Positions 1 to 10,494 of a DNA stretch of 64,000 nucleotides are shown piece after piece. A program made the translations under genes and the position numbers. The DNA is from Corythucha ciliata (lineage: Eukaryota > Arthropoda > Insecta > Hemiptera > Tingidae). Location: positions 4,898,001-4,962,000 of the forward strand of contig CM075941.1 of assembly GCA_038030265.1 (NCBI GenBank). The letters are read 5' to 3'. How positions within the stretch are numbered: position 1 is the stretch's first letter; every line of letters begins with the position of its first letter. The notes below the pieces were generated by a model. It did no database searches and had not been told where the DNA came from. It saw only the letters and a program-made list of their open reading frames with translations.

Positions 1-1382
1 CGTCCCCCCCCCTCTTGCGATAGAAGCGTGAAAAACGTCTTGCCTCGCGAGAGGCGCTTCGTATAATAAGAATAAAGCGATTTCTCCTTCTAAACCCTTT
101 TTGGTGGCACTCTAGGCTTATAGCAAAGGGCAAGGTGTGGTAATAAGAGGAATGGGATGGAGGGCTTTTAAAAATAAGAGTAGAAAAATAAAAACTATAA
201 TGAATTGTCTTGTTCTACAATTCTAAGAAAAGAAGAACTCGGTAGCTGTCGACCCCCAATGGAGCTACGCCCCCGGTGTTCCAGGAGTTTATGTTTGTTT
301 TGTTTTATATTTAACGGGAGTCTCAATCTGCACAAACGCGCTTTTTTTTCTATCTCATTCAGTGAATCAATCCACCGGATACTTTCTTGTGAAATGGTGC
401 AACATCAAGCTCGCGCCCGTTTGCAAAAGAGCGTCATTTGCATATCGGGGATTTTTTTTTTTTTTTTCAGCCGCATTCACTTCGCGAGAATTTACGCGAT
501 CAACGTTTTTACTTGTCGTACCAACGTATACCTTCGTACCTATACAGATAAGAAGTGGACTCCTTAGAAGAAGTGAATTTTAGGATGAGGGGGGGGGGAA
601 GAAAAAGGTCGCATATTTCTAGTTAATTAACCCAAAATGCAATATACATTAACTCGTATATAAAAATAATGCGAATCACCAGACCAGATTTGCCCCTTAT
701 CTTAAGGATACTGTCCTCGAAAGTGAGGTACTAGTTTATATTCAGAGATATCATTTAATATTTCCTTAGGTAAGACACATTTTAGGCAAATATGAGTGTA
801 AACGTCTCTCTCCATCTCAATGCTGTGTACCTTTTGTAAATTATCGCTTGGTAGCATTTTTTACTTTGAGTTTCTACATTTATGACGCGGGATGCGGATG
901 ACCCCACGGCTGTATTTCTGGGATGGTATACATATATTATAATCGCATTTTTCAGTTTCCTCCGAAAATCCCTAACAACTTGACATTGTTTCTGGGTCAA
1001 GGAATGAAAAGATTCCCGTTTGTTAATGACATTAATAGCCAATTTCGATATATCCCTCTGTTAAGGCAATCATTCAATTAGTTCAGTACAAAACGAGCTT
1101 TTTTGGACTCGAAAGAAATCCCCTAATTCGTCCTCCTCAAACCTTTTGTGGAAGTTCCTTACTTTTTCACGATCACGAGCAGGTCCTCTTTTGTCACGCC
1201 GACCAGTAAAAGATGACCACAAAGGGAGAAAGAAAATTATAACCCGCTTACAAATACAGCGGAACTTTTTACAAAATATTATAATGTATATTAGACCGAA
1301 TACAGAATGCAGAAGACCGAATGCGGTCACCTCACCCGTTTATGTGTGTGTGTTTTTTTGCAATACCTGCAGCGTTGCCAAA
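1..1382. other. Non-coding stretch, left part of duplicated segment
   Basis: No recognisable protein, RNA gene or transposon hallmark was found here. ORFs of up to about 120 codons are low-complexity and unlike known families. There are homopolymer runs (T at about 459-474, G at about 589-598). The stretch is repeated at 50268-51650 with few changes, which ends the similarity at about 1382. It may be host intergenic DNA or the interior of an unrecognised element. Confidence 0.6.
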
Positions 1383-1533
1383 CGGTCGGTTTGGTTAAAT
1401 GGAGTTTTTAACAAGTTTTTTTTAAAAAGTTTAAAAAAATTTTTTAAAACTTTTTTAAAAAGTCGGTTCGAGAAACAATGGACCTAGGTGGGGTTCGGCT
1501 TAGCTTATCCCTCGGAGTACGACTCCCATAGGC
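1383..1533. other. A/T-rich spacer specific to copy 1
   Basis: This sequence replaces the homologous sequence of copy 2. It holds alternating runs of A and T with TTTAAA-like palindromes (about 1410-1465) and no gene. Confidence 0.5.
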
Positions 1534-1606
1534 GTCTCCGTGGCGCAAATGGCAGCGTGCTGGACTGGTAATCCAGAGGTTGCGGGTTCAAATCCCGCCG
1601 GAGGGC
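1534..1606 (+). tRNA. tRNA-Thr-like gene, anticodon GGT
   Basis: A complete cloverleaf can be drawn: acceptor 1534-1540 with 1599-1605, D arm from 1543, anticodon stem CTGGA/TCCAG around loop CTGGTAA (anticodon GGT at 1567-1569), variable loop AGGTT, T stem GCGGG/CCCGC with loop TTCAAAT. The A box (TGGCGCAAATGG) and B box (GGTTCAAATCC) resemble the internal Pol III promoter. A T6 run at 1609-1614, just after the gene, would end Pol III transcription. Oddities are a G-G mismatch at the first acceptor pair and the GGT anticodon, since animals normally read threonine ACC codons with AGT (inosine) tRNA. The bases CCA follow at 1606-1608. It may be a functional tRNA, a drifted pseudogene or a tRNA-derived SINE head. 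It lies in the segment that copy 2 lacks. Confidence 0.7.
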
Positions 1607-1736
1607 CATTTTTTCTCGAAACTCGAATCGTGTTGGGCTATGCCCTTCCATCGTCGTCCGGATAATATCAGTTTAATTAATTGACTAATTAAAATGCCGG
1701 CGACAGATTTATTCATTATATCAATCTAAGAAGAAG
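1607..1736. other. Spacer between tRNA and gypsy I leader
   Basis: This A/T-rich sequence contains TTTAATTAATTGACTAATTAAAA. It may include the end of a gypsy I LTR, but I could not find a second LTR copy to prove it. Confidence 0.35.
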
Positions 1737-3315
1737 ATTATTATTCGTGATTCGTGAGACATAAAAAGACGAGAAATAAAAAAAAAGTTGATTCTTGAAG
1801 AGTTTGTCGTTAGAGAGTGAGAGTTCACAGTTCAGAAGTGGGATGTGGGCCTGCAGAACAGATGTCTACGGGAAGAAGTGTCGACGAAAATGGCAGTCAA
1901 GCCGGGGTCGGCCGGAAACGATGCAGCGACGTCGATAGAGGAACAACCACTCGACGTTAACCGGTTGCTCAGAATAATCTAATTTTACAGTCGAGAAGCC
2001 AAGAAGTCCGAACTGTTCCAGACTTGGGATCGTCACTCCCTTCATTTTCTGGCCTAGAATTCGGGGGCATTCAACATCTGATTGGCTGAGAACTTTCGAA
2101 GGTGTCGCAAAATTAAATCGTTGGCCGCAGGAGTATTGGCTGGAGGCGGCACGTTCAAAATTCGAAGGGCCTGCTCGGAAGTGGTTCAACGAGAGAGAGA
2201 GAGAGTTCGAGGGTTGGAGCAATTTCGTCACTCGGTTCCGAAGAACGTTTGGTGGTGAGCTGTCAATTTCCGAGCGGTGGAAGGCTGTCTCAGGTCGAAT
2301 TCAGAGACCGGGGGGAGAGCACGATCGAGTACTTTCTCGATAAAGTTAGTTTGTGTCGACGGTTGTCTTTACCCTTTTCCGACGTCCGTAAACAAGTAAT
2401 CGAAGGCCTACGATCACGAGACCTCATGCGCTTTCTACTAGCCAAATTCTCGGGTGATGAAGGTGAGCTACTCGACGACATCAGAAATTTCGAACGAATG
2501 GACGGGGCGGCGTTCGGGCGACGCGACCCTCGAATGAAATCCTCAAAGTCAGACGACTATCGAGTTCCTCCAATGTCTGTGAGCGTTTCCGCTGACCCAG
2601 AAAGCCGGTGTTTTCGGTGCGGAAAGAAAGGGCACATCGCAACAAACTGTCCTAACGCAGATGTTACCTGTTTCATATGCCGGCGAATGGGACACATTTC
2701 AAAAGATTGCCCCCGGAGAGACTCTTCGTGCGGAGCATCGTCAGTTCCAAAAACGTTCGTTATAAAATCGGAACTCAGAAAAATAACAGACTCCTGCATC
2801 AAGGTAATTAAAATTAACGATTTCCTTTATCCTGCCCTCATAGATACAGGGAGCAGTGAATGCCTCGTGACTAAAAGCACTGCAGACGAGTTGAAACTGG
2901 TAAAGAAGGCCTGTTCGCTACCTGTTTATGGAGTGGGGAGTAACAAGGAACCCGCTATTCAGACGATCGCTTCTGCAGAAGCTAAAATAGAAATCGACAT
3001 GGTGAGTACCTTAGTCAAAGTTCTCATTGTACCCGACGATTGCCTCCCACAGCCCATCATTGTCGGACGAAGCTTGATTGACGCCCCAGGGACGGTTTTA
3101 GTGCGTGTCGATGGCAGTTCAGTATTCATAAAATCCGAAAACGCCCCTTTCCGGGATATTGAACCCTCTCCTAACGAGCGAGACGCGGACGGCAAAATAC
3201 CTAATCTTCCAGGATTAGAGGGATTTACAGCGATCTTGAAATCAAGCATCGCCCAGGCGAACAGATGAAACACGTCGATGCTTTCAGTCGTGGTCCAGTA
3301 GATGCACCACATGAT
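1737..3315 (+). mobile_element. Ty3/gypsy retrotransposon I, copy 1 (3'-truncated)
   Basis: The leader and gag start match 52503 onward in copy 2. Order: leader, gag, two CCHC zinc knuckles, retropepsin, then a direct join to the last codons of RNase H (a CDALSR-like end, about 3268-3290). RT and most of RNase H are missing in both copies, so that deletion predates the duplication. In this copy the element ends at 3315, where a deletion joins it to the opposite-strand gypsy II. No LTR was found. Confidence 0.85.
1890..3268 (+). pseudogene. Gypsy I gag-protease (broken)
   Basis: This encodes the capsid/nucleocapsid polyprotein plus protease of a Ty3-type retrotransposon. The probable start is the ATG at 1890 (MAVKPGSAG). 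The gag capsid region carries a tryptophan-rich motif ([17 protein letters not shown]) and a conserved helix ([16 protein letters not shown]). Two CCHC knuckles follow at about 2610-2715 ([14 protein letters not shown] and [14 protein letters not shown]). Retropepsin has its catalytic triplet in [12 protein letters not shown] at about 2836-2870. Copy 2 shows about 17 bp (around TCTGTTAATTAAT) that are missing near 1972 here, which shifts the gag frame. The long open frame runs from 2249 to 3268 and stops at TGA exactly where RT should follow. It is dead as a gene, but protease and knuckles are intact in sequence. Confidence 0.85.
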
Positions 3316-5838
3316 CGCCTCAATGTCGTGGTCGAGACCTTGCCAGTAGCAGGTTGATCTGACCAGCGCTTTCATTTTCACAATGCCACTGTGTGTTGCA
3401 TGGAGCTCATTTAGGACGTACGACTGTAACGCCTCCGGGATGACTACCCTGGTTCCTCGCATTATGATCTCATTATGCAATGACAAATCCGTGTGTTCGG
3501 CACAGCCAGATTGAAGTTCGGATTTTATTTTTGCTAGTTTAGCATCCTTATTCGTGTGATACAGAACGTCTTTGGCTGTGAACGCCCGATTTTTCATCGT
3601 GGTAATGAAGTTTATGGCGTTTTCTGAAATGGTGTACGCTTCGTCGGTAACCTCGGGGTATGCCAACGGCAAGGGTGCGCGAGACAGGTAGTCGGCTGTT
3701 TTCATATCGCAACCTGCTCTGTGCTGGATCGTGTAGTCAAATTGGCGAAGAAAAATGGCATAGCGGGTAAGACGCAAGGCAGAAATCGACGGTAGATTCT
3801 TTTGCGGATTGAATATGGAACGAAGCGGGCGGTTGTCCGTTACCAATACAAATTTAGTGCCGAACAGGTACTGGTAAAATCGTTTTATGGCCCAATATAT
3901 AGCCGTGGCTTCTTTGTCCAAATGACTGTATTTGCGTTCAGCCGTAGTGAGCGAGCGCGAAATAAAATCAATCGGTTTGAGTGTGCCATCCACGGAGTGC
4001 GACAGAGTTGCTCCTAATCCGTACGGGCTGGCATCCGTTTCGAGAACTAACGGAAGGTCAGGAGAAAATGTTGTTAAGACTCGATCACTCGTGATTTCTG
4101 TTTTCAGCTTCTGAAACGCCTGTTGACACGCTGTGGACCATTGGAAAGGAAATCCTTTTTGGAGTAATGCGTTCAATGGATGTAGTAATGTCGAGGCTTC
4201 CGGTATGAATTTGACATAAAACGTAACGAGACCCAGGAAGGAGCGTAGTTCATCCACGTTTGTGGGCGCAGGCGCGTGTACGATTGCCTTGACTTTGTCG
4301 GGGTCCTTTTCGAGGCCTTTATCTGAGACGATGTGGCCCAGATAACGAATACGCCTGACGAAAAAACGACATTTATCCTTATTTAAGTGAATGTTGCACG
4401 AGTCTAAACAGACTCGTAAAAGTGAATTGCGTGTGAAAGACACAGAAAAGTGAATTGCGGTCTAAACAGGCGCGTAACCGATCATAACATTCGGCTTTGG
4501 TTTTGCCGAATACGACAATGTCGTCGAAGTACGAAATACAATCGTCAAGGCCATCGAAAATAGGGGCCATTATCGAGTGAAAGATGCTGGGGGCCGTGGC
4601 AAGTCCGAAAAATAAACGTTTAGCCTTGTAAGTGCCTCGGTGTATACTCAAGGCGGCTATTTTAGCACTTTCATCGTCTAGCTTAACGTGGAGGTAAGCC
4701 TTGTACAGATCTAAAAACACAGAAGTAGGAGCTACCGTGTAGCTTATTAAAGAGATCTTCGAGTTTAGGAATTGGATAATGCGCCGGTTGTAATTGGCTG
4801 TTGACTGTTACCTTGTAATCAGCGCAGATACGTACTTCTCCGTTTGGCTTGGGCACGATTACTGAAGGTGTACCCCATTGGCAGTAGTCGACTTTTTCAA
4901 TGACGCCCTGGCGTTCGAGGGAATCTAGTTCCGCGTCGACCTTCGGAATCAAAGCGAATGGCACTGGTCGCGGTGGCCGATATACCGGGGTGGCGTTAGG
5001 CTTGAGCTGTAACGAACAACAAACCTGCGGTATTTCGCCTATGTCGGCGCAGAAGACGTCCTGGAATTGGAGGGGTATGTCATCCGGAACCACGTCGGTA
5101 TGCATAACGTCCATGTGGCTGTGTTCCTGGTCAAACGAATCCAAATCCATTATGTGAAGTGACCTGATCCAGATTCGGCCCATAATCGGGGCAAACTGTT
5201 CTGACACAATGAATAATATTTCATTAGACATATTGTTTTTATATTGTACAGGAACTTCGATGTAACCCAAGGGCGTAATCAGATGTTTGTTGTACGTTCG
5301 AAAACGTACGTTCGGACACGTGCGTATCTGGCAGTGCAAGTTCAGCTTACGGTACTCCGAATGGGACAAAATCGTAACGGGGCTACCGGTGTCCACCTCG
5401 AATTTTTGTACTTTACCTTGGAGTTGTACCTGGACGTAAATTTTACTGGCGAGTGAATGTAGTGATAATTCAAAAATGGTCGTTTTCGGAAGCGAAAGGG
5501 AACAAACGTCAAGTTCTTCCGCATAAACGACATTAACGTCTTCTTGTTTGCAGGTCGGGGTGCGCTTTGACGTAATGCACACGCGTGCAATGTGCCCTCT
5601 CTTGTTACACAAGGTACACTGTAGTTTATCACGGCTGCGACATTGTCGTGCTGTGTGGCTGGTTTTGCCACAACGCAGGCATACATCGTGTAACCCCACG
5701 GCAGATAGAACATTTTTCTGATTGCCCCGCTGACGCTGAACGTTGTCGATCATTGGGTTTTTGGGACTGGCGAGACGATCGTGATGTGGACCGTTCGCGG
5801 CCTCTATTTTCCGACAGGCTGCGACTGTGCAGCGACAT
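3316..5838 (-). mobile_element. Ty3/gypsy retrotransposon II, copy 1 (truncated at both ends)
   Basis: This reads on the minus strand from the gag C-terminus (5838) to the integrase zinc-binding domain (3316), where it is cut by the 2182-bp deletion. The missing integrase core, C-terminus and 3' LTR are present in copy 2 (54992-56260). The 5' side stops at a degenerate repeat array; no 5' LTR was found. Confidence 0.9.
3316..5838 (-). pseudogene. Gypsy II gag-pol polyprotein, copy 1 (frameshifted, truncated)
   Basis: Domains in order on the minus strand: Ser/Arg-rich gag tail (5838-5700); two zinc knuckles (CLRCGKTSHTARQC, CTLCNKRGHIARVC; about 5690-5580); retropepsin (FEVDTGSPVTILS, about 5400-5360); RT with the catalytic YFDDIVVFG box near 4530-4500; RNase H (LETDASPYGLGATLS, then LVTDNRPL); and the integrase HHCC start (HATHSGIVKMKA). 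The reading frame breaks near 5700, at 4700-4720 (an extra T in a T run just before the LDLYKAYLHV motif), and near 4402-4470, where short duplicated stretches disrupt RT. The last two also occur in copy 2, so they predate the duplication. A 494-codon ORF (2959-4443) runs through the deletion junction into antisense gypsy I; its C-terminal 119 codons are not a natural protein. Confidence 0.9.
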
Positions 5839-6490
5839 TTTGTTGATGAAACCGGATAAATGCTTTTCCTCCTTTTTAGCCGTAAATTAGCGCATTTTTT
5901 TTATTTTAAGCAGCAAATTAGCGTTTCCCCCTCCCCCATTAGCAGCAAATTAGCGATCTTTCTCAATTTTAGCTGCGAATTAGCACCACTAATGGGCGAT
6001 GTATTCACATATAGCAATGAGTTAGCGCTTTTATTCAATTTCACGATTTTTCGCGCATTCAAAAATCCAATTTCGTGGGTTTGACTCCCTGAAAATGCTA
6101 TTTTGCGGGATTGACTTTTTTCAAAAATGCAATTTCAGGGGATTCAAAAAAGCGGTTTTATACCAAATTTTACGGTTTATCCTCAGAAATGTATATTTTC
6201 CCCCAAAATGGGTTATTTTAAAAATTGTGATTAGATTCCATTTGGGATCTAGTTGGTCCTAACAACTGGTCAGTTTGATCAACTAACTTGCTGGGTTTTT
6301 ATGGGCCAACAGTGGGTCCAAAATGGGGATTTTCAATTGTTTTGAGATCATAGGGATGTGGGGTGTCGACTTTCATGTAATTTCAAACATTTGGCAGCAC
6401 GATTTGGCTACATTCACGAATAATAAACCCATGTCTACAATTTGCAGCGTTTTTGTTTATTATTTATTTATTTATTTATTTGTTTTAGCC
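5839..6490. repeat. Degenerate arrays A and D, then TATT microsatellite
   Basis: From 5870 to 6050 there are monomers of family A (AATTAGCG plus TTTTAGC with spacing near 30 bp). From about 6050 to 6170 there are family D monomers (AATTTCGTGGGTTTGAC, then ATTTTGCGGGATTGAC). About 6180-6450 holds no gene. A (TATT)n tract lies at 6459-6482, with one or two more units than the matching tract in copy 2. Confidence 0.7.
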
Positions 6491-6637
6491 TTAAGTCGGC
6501 TCCACACATGCGATATTTGCCAAATAACGAGCAAAATATTTTTCAATTTTCAGTTGGTCTGTTTCTAGGCAATGCTGGAAATTCATAAATATCTTGCTCG
6601 TTATTTGGCAAACACCGCATGTGTGGCGCCGGCTTTA
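6491..6637. mobile_element. Palindromic MITE, 147 bp
   Basis: The two ends are inverted repeats of about 50 bp. The left arm has CCACACATGCGATATTTGCC then AAATAACGAGCAA. The right arm is the same sequence reversed, ending in GCCGGCTTTA. The same 147-bp element is at 59433-59579. It has no coding capacity, and the superfamily is uncertain. Confidence 0.85.
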
Positions 6638-6679
6638 CATAAGATCTACAAGAAAACATTATAATAGTTAGGCCTGTGC

Positions 6680-6975
6680 CCTAAAAGTTAAAATCTAGAG
6701 AAGTAAAATCTGAAAAATTGGCTTTTTACTCGTGTCAGATCTCTGAAAACAGTATTTTAGGGCGCAACAATGGCGAATTTGGGATTTGAATTATGTCACC
6801 CGTGCGAAATTCGTTTTGTGTGGGCGCTGACGAAAAAAAAATGTGGTTATCCTGAAGGATTTACACTTTCGGAACGTATCTCTTGTGGGGGTGAGCAGCT
6901 ACCCCACTAAATCTGCGCTTTCGAGTCTAGGGGAGGGCAGCTGCCTACCCCTGCCCCACTCTGGCTACGCCCACG
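6680..6975. mobile_element. hAT-like element right-end fragment
   Basis: This ends in CTGGCTACGCCCAC (6961-6974), the complement of the GCGTAGCCAG termini seen at 8595 and 10495. The part at about 6760-6840 resembles 12545-12640 (shared GTCACCC, GTGCGAAATTCGTTTTGTG-like text). The part at about 6890-6975 resembles 17070-17175 (shared TCTGCGCTTT and GAGTCT, then G/C-rich text). It is a non-autonomous terminal fragment without an ORF. Confidence 0.6.
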
Positions 6976-7140
6976 GAGAGGGACAAGAGAAGGTAGACAG
7001 AACCGCGGAGCGTCTCTTCTGAGGAGAGACCCTGGAGAAGCTTAAAAATGGCGAAAAAATAGGGATTTCTAAGGGTTATAATTATGTTCGTTAATTCAAC
7101 AATGAGATTCCAAAAAAAGCGCTCATTCGAGGCTAAAATC
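6976..7140. other. Short spacer
   Basis: No gene is visible. Copy 2 lacks about 25 bp of it (the AGAGAAGGTAGACAGAACC part). Confidence 0.5.
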
Positions 7141-8590
7141 CCATATACATAGCCATTTTTCTTGTTTTTCGCCGTGAATTACCGTTTTACCTAATTTTAG
7201 CCTCCTAGCGAGCCGTAAATGAGAGTTTCGTTTCCCAATTTTCGCCGCGAATTAACTTTTTTTTTCTTATTTTTATACGCGAACTAGCCCATTTTCCTCA
7301 TTCAGCCGTGGATTGGCGATTTTGTGCACTTTCAGCCACGAAATTTATACCGCGAATTGCCGTTTTCTCAATTTTAACAGCCAATTAGCGTTTTTTCCTA
7401 CACGTCAGCGCCTCTTCTCAATTTTATCGGCGAATTAGCCATTCACCTCCCCCCCCCATTTTATGAGAATTAGAGATTTCCCTCGCTTTAGTCGTGAATT
7501 CGTGATTTTAGCCGCTAAAGAGCAATTTTCCCCAATTTTATCAGCGAATTAGCAGTTTTTCTAGATTTTCCCCGCGATTTAGCACTTTTTCTCACTTCTA
7601 TCCGTGAATCAGAGATTTTTCTCAATATAATTTCAGCCGTGAATTAGCCATTTATCCCAATTTCAGCGCCAAATTAGCGTTATTTTCAATTATGGTCTAA
7701 ATAACCACTAAAATTAGCGAAAAGTGCTAATTTCCTGCTAAAACCTAGGAAAAGCGCTAATTCACGGCGGAAATAAAGGAAAAGGTCTCATGTGCAGCTG
7801 AAATTTAGAAAATGCGTCAATTCTATGCTACAATTACGGGAAAAAACGCTTATTCGCGGCTTTAATTGAAAAAAAAAATGCTGATTAACGTAATAATAAA
7901 AGTAAACCTGCTAAAATTATCATTTAGTGCTAATTCTCCGCGCTAAAATTTGGAAACCCCAGCTTCTGCTACAATTGAGAAAAAGCACCGCAGTTCGTGT
8001 ATAAGTTGAAAAGAAAATTACTAATTTGTGGTTTTTCAATTACAATTTAAGGAACAAAAATTAAGACGAAATCGCTGATTCGCAGTTTAACTTGATAAAA
8101 ACGTTTATTCCCGGCAAAAACTTTGAAAATGCCAATTCATGCAACATAACAGCGTGCGTCGAGACGAGAAAAATCAATAATTCAGTAAATCCCTGCTCAA
8201 ATGTGGGAAAAAGCGTTAATTGATGGCTCAAAATTAAGAAAAAGCTTGAGAAAAAACGCTAATTCGCGGGTCAAATAGAGATCAAGCGATAATTTCATGG
8301 CGAAAAATAAAAAAATGAAACGCAAATTTACGGATAAAATTAAGCGGGTCAGTTCGTGTCTTAAATTGAAAAAAATAATCGCTAATTTGCAGTTTCTCAA
8401 ACGCAAATTCTCGCTAAGTCACCGCAAAAATCGATAAAATGCAAATTTTTGGTTTTCGAGACAACTCTCTGGGATAGAGGGGGAAAAGCGCGAATTGCAT
8501 GGCTACAAGTGAGAAAATGCGTTAATTCGTGGCTAAAAGTAGGGGGGGGGGGAGACGCTAAATCGCGGTTGAAATTGGGACAAAGCGCTG
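7140..8590. repeat. Degenerate array A with an orientation switch near 7700
   Basis: Dozens of diverged monomers near 30 bp long: AATTAGCG, then a pyrimidine tract TTTTTCTC, then AATTTTAGCCGCG. To about 7690 they read on +, from about 7715 on -, giving a large imperfect inverted repeat. The matching array in copy 2 (60060-61470) is 39 bp shorter at one place, showing gain or loss of repeat material. The ORFs in this range (for example 8197-8406) are repeat by-products. Confidence 0.85.
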
Positions 8591-8973
8591 CTGACAGAGG
8601 CGTAGCCAGCCCTTGGATCCATAAGGGTGGGCACTGGACAGTTTCACTGGCGGGAAAATGTCAGACGCACCGTTGCCTTATTTCAGGCTCCGGGATCGTC
8701 ACCAGAAACAGAATTTGCAATAGAAACGTTCACTATCTGTCAAAAACTAAATCTTTACTTCTGGAAACAGGATTTTCTGTTCAATCTCGTCGACGAAACA
8801 ATTTTTGGTCGGAAGCCAAGCTCCTAGCTCAATATTCTCCTAATACGAAAGATCGAAAATCGCCTCATTACACTGGAAAAAAAGAGGAAAAATCGCCGTT
8901 TTTGACAAGATTTGGACCCCGACGACCAGTAAGAGAATAGAATGAGCTGCGACGAAATAAAATTTGCCTCTAA

Positions 8974-10096
8974 GTGACACAATTTGGCCTAGTCGATTTC
9001 GAGCGTTTTCTAGTGTGCACAATTGGATTGAGAGACGGGCAGTCCGACGTCACCCTCGTGAGCAATAATGGCGGTTTTCGAAGGATCTTTTGTACAGTCT
9101 TAGGTCAAACCACGTACGACGGGTACGACGGTGCTGCAGCGATGAGCGGAATTTTTCATGGGGTGCAGGCCTACATCCGAGCATTATACGAGGCAGCAAT
9201 TTATGTGCACTGCTCATCTCACTCACTTAACCTCGCAATTTCAGATGCCTGCAACATACGTGCAGTATTAAATTGCATGGGAACGGTTGGAAAAATTTAC
9301 AATTTTTTCAAAACGCCTAAAAAACAAAACGTATTTTCGGCTTCCATTGAGAAACTCGGGAATGAAAATAAAAAGAAGAGGCTTAAGCAACTTTGTCCTA
9401 CCAGATGGGTCGAAAGACATGACTCGATTTTAACATTTTTGGAAATGCAGGACGTGGTCATCGACGCACTCAACGAAATTCAGGAATGGCCGGACAAAAA
9501 TGCTTCGTCTGACGCTTTTGCGCTTCAGCATTCTGTTCTCTCGAGTGAGTTCCAGATCACGTTATTTGTGTTGGCAAAAGTCTTCGCCATAACTTTGCCG
9601 CTCTGCAAAGCGTTGCAAACGGTTAATATGGACTTGGGATGCTCAATTTCATTGGCTAAAGACACTTGTCAAAAAATTTGAAGAGATGCGAAAAGACGCA
9701 GAAAAAGAGTTCAAGGCAGTGTACGCAGAAACTGAGGATTTCTGTCGAAAAAATGGGATCGAAATCTCTGTGCCTCGCACAGCTTCAAAACAAACCGGAA
9801 GGATCAACGTTCCTCACTCCGATGCCGAAGAGTACTACAGAAGGAGTATTTTCATCCCTCTTTTGGACGCGTTCATCACGCACCTTCACGACCGATTTTT
9901 GTCCCAAGTGAACATCTTCACAGGCTTTGACGTCTTACTTCCAAAGACTAACGAAGGAGTTGATGAAGAGAAGCTCAAAAAACTCTTCAGCAAGTACGAC
10001 AATTTTTTAGATGCTATCAGTTTCGGTCTCATTCTCGGCGAAGTAACGCTGTGGCATCAGGTACTACAAGGCTTGAATAAAAGACTAGAGGTGAGG
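8974..10096 (+). pseudogene. hAT transposase, DUF4371/ZMYM1-like, central part (frameshifted)
   Basis: This is a cut-and-paste transposase of the hAT group related to ZMYM1 and the '52 kDa repressor'-type genes. Visible motifs are GYDGAAAMSGIFHGVQAYI (about 9120-9175), YVHCSSHSLNLA (about 9200-9235) and CPTRWVERHDSI (about 9395-9430), all parts of the RNase H-fold domain. The first frame runs to TGA at 9681; the second starts at 9686 and continues with FRRK and FIPLLDAFITHLHDRF-like text to about 10096. A one-base shift in an A run near 9670 separates them and is shared with copy 2. The N-terminal DNA-binding domain is missing upstream (8595-8973 gives no zinc finger). After about 10096 the similarity stops, and the C-terminal domain reappears at 16412. 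Confidence 0.85.
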
Positions 10097-10494
10097 TGTG
10101 ATTTCACTGTCGGTGATTTTGTCACTGTGACTATTCCGTCACTATTGGCTCCGGTGACGACCACATTGAAATCACCGTTCCGACCCTCTAACGGTGAGAT
10201 TCCTCTTCACTTATAATCGCCTCTTCATTCGTCACTTCTATCGCTTCACTGCGCTAGAGTCTCTTGAATTAAGGTTGGAGCCGTCACCTAGCCATGCTCG
10301 CAGGTTACCACATAACACTTTACCAGTTCCTCTATCGCCCAATGAACTCAGTAGCATTCTCCCCAAGTCTGTTGACTTTTATATCGTTAATATTGAACCT
10401 TTAGTGTTAGAATATTTTTATTCACTTCGTTTTCCAAGACCTGTGCTACAGGGATCTTGCATAATTTTACTTTATTTAATAACACCTTTCTAGG
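10097..10494. other. Unrecognised insertion within the hAT element
   Basis: This separates the hAT coding region from the next hAT-like terminus. It is rich in alternating GTGA and TCAC motifs (10100-10250) that could fold back. An ORF at 10194-10493 matches no family I know and is probably fortuitous. It is kept almost unchanged in copy 2 (62978-63375). Confidence 0.4.

Noticed and set aside
1146..1487. 113-codon + strand ORF
   Set aside because: Low-complexity end made of the A/T palindromic spacer; the copy 2 counterpart differs and is shorter.
2959..4443. A 494-codon minus-strand ORF as one gene
   Set aside because: Its C-terminal 119 codons read antisense through gypsy I across the deletion junction; only the part beyond 3316 is gypsy II pol.
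7140..8590. CRISPR-like regular repeats
   Set aside because: The units are too diverged, there are no unique spacers between identical repeats, the orientation is mixed, and the window is eukaryotic. No cas-like genes are present.
10194..10493. 99-codon ORF as a conserved small gene
   Set aside because: It is identical in the two copies only because the DNA is duplicated; there is no domain and the frame crosses the hAT break.
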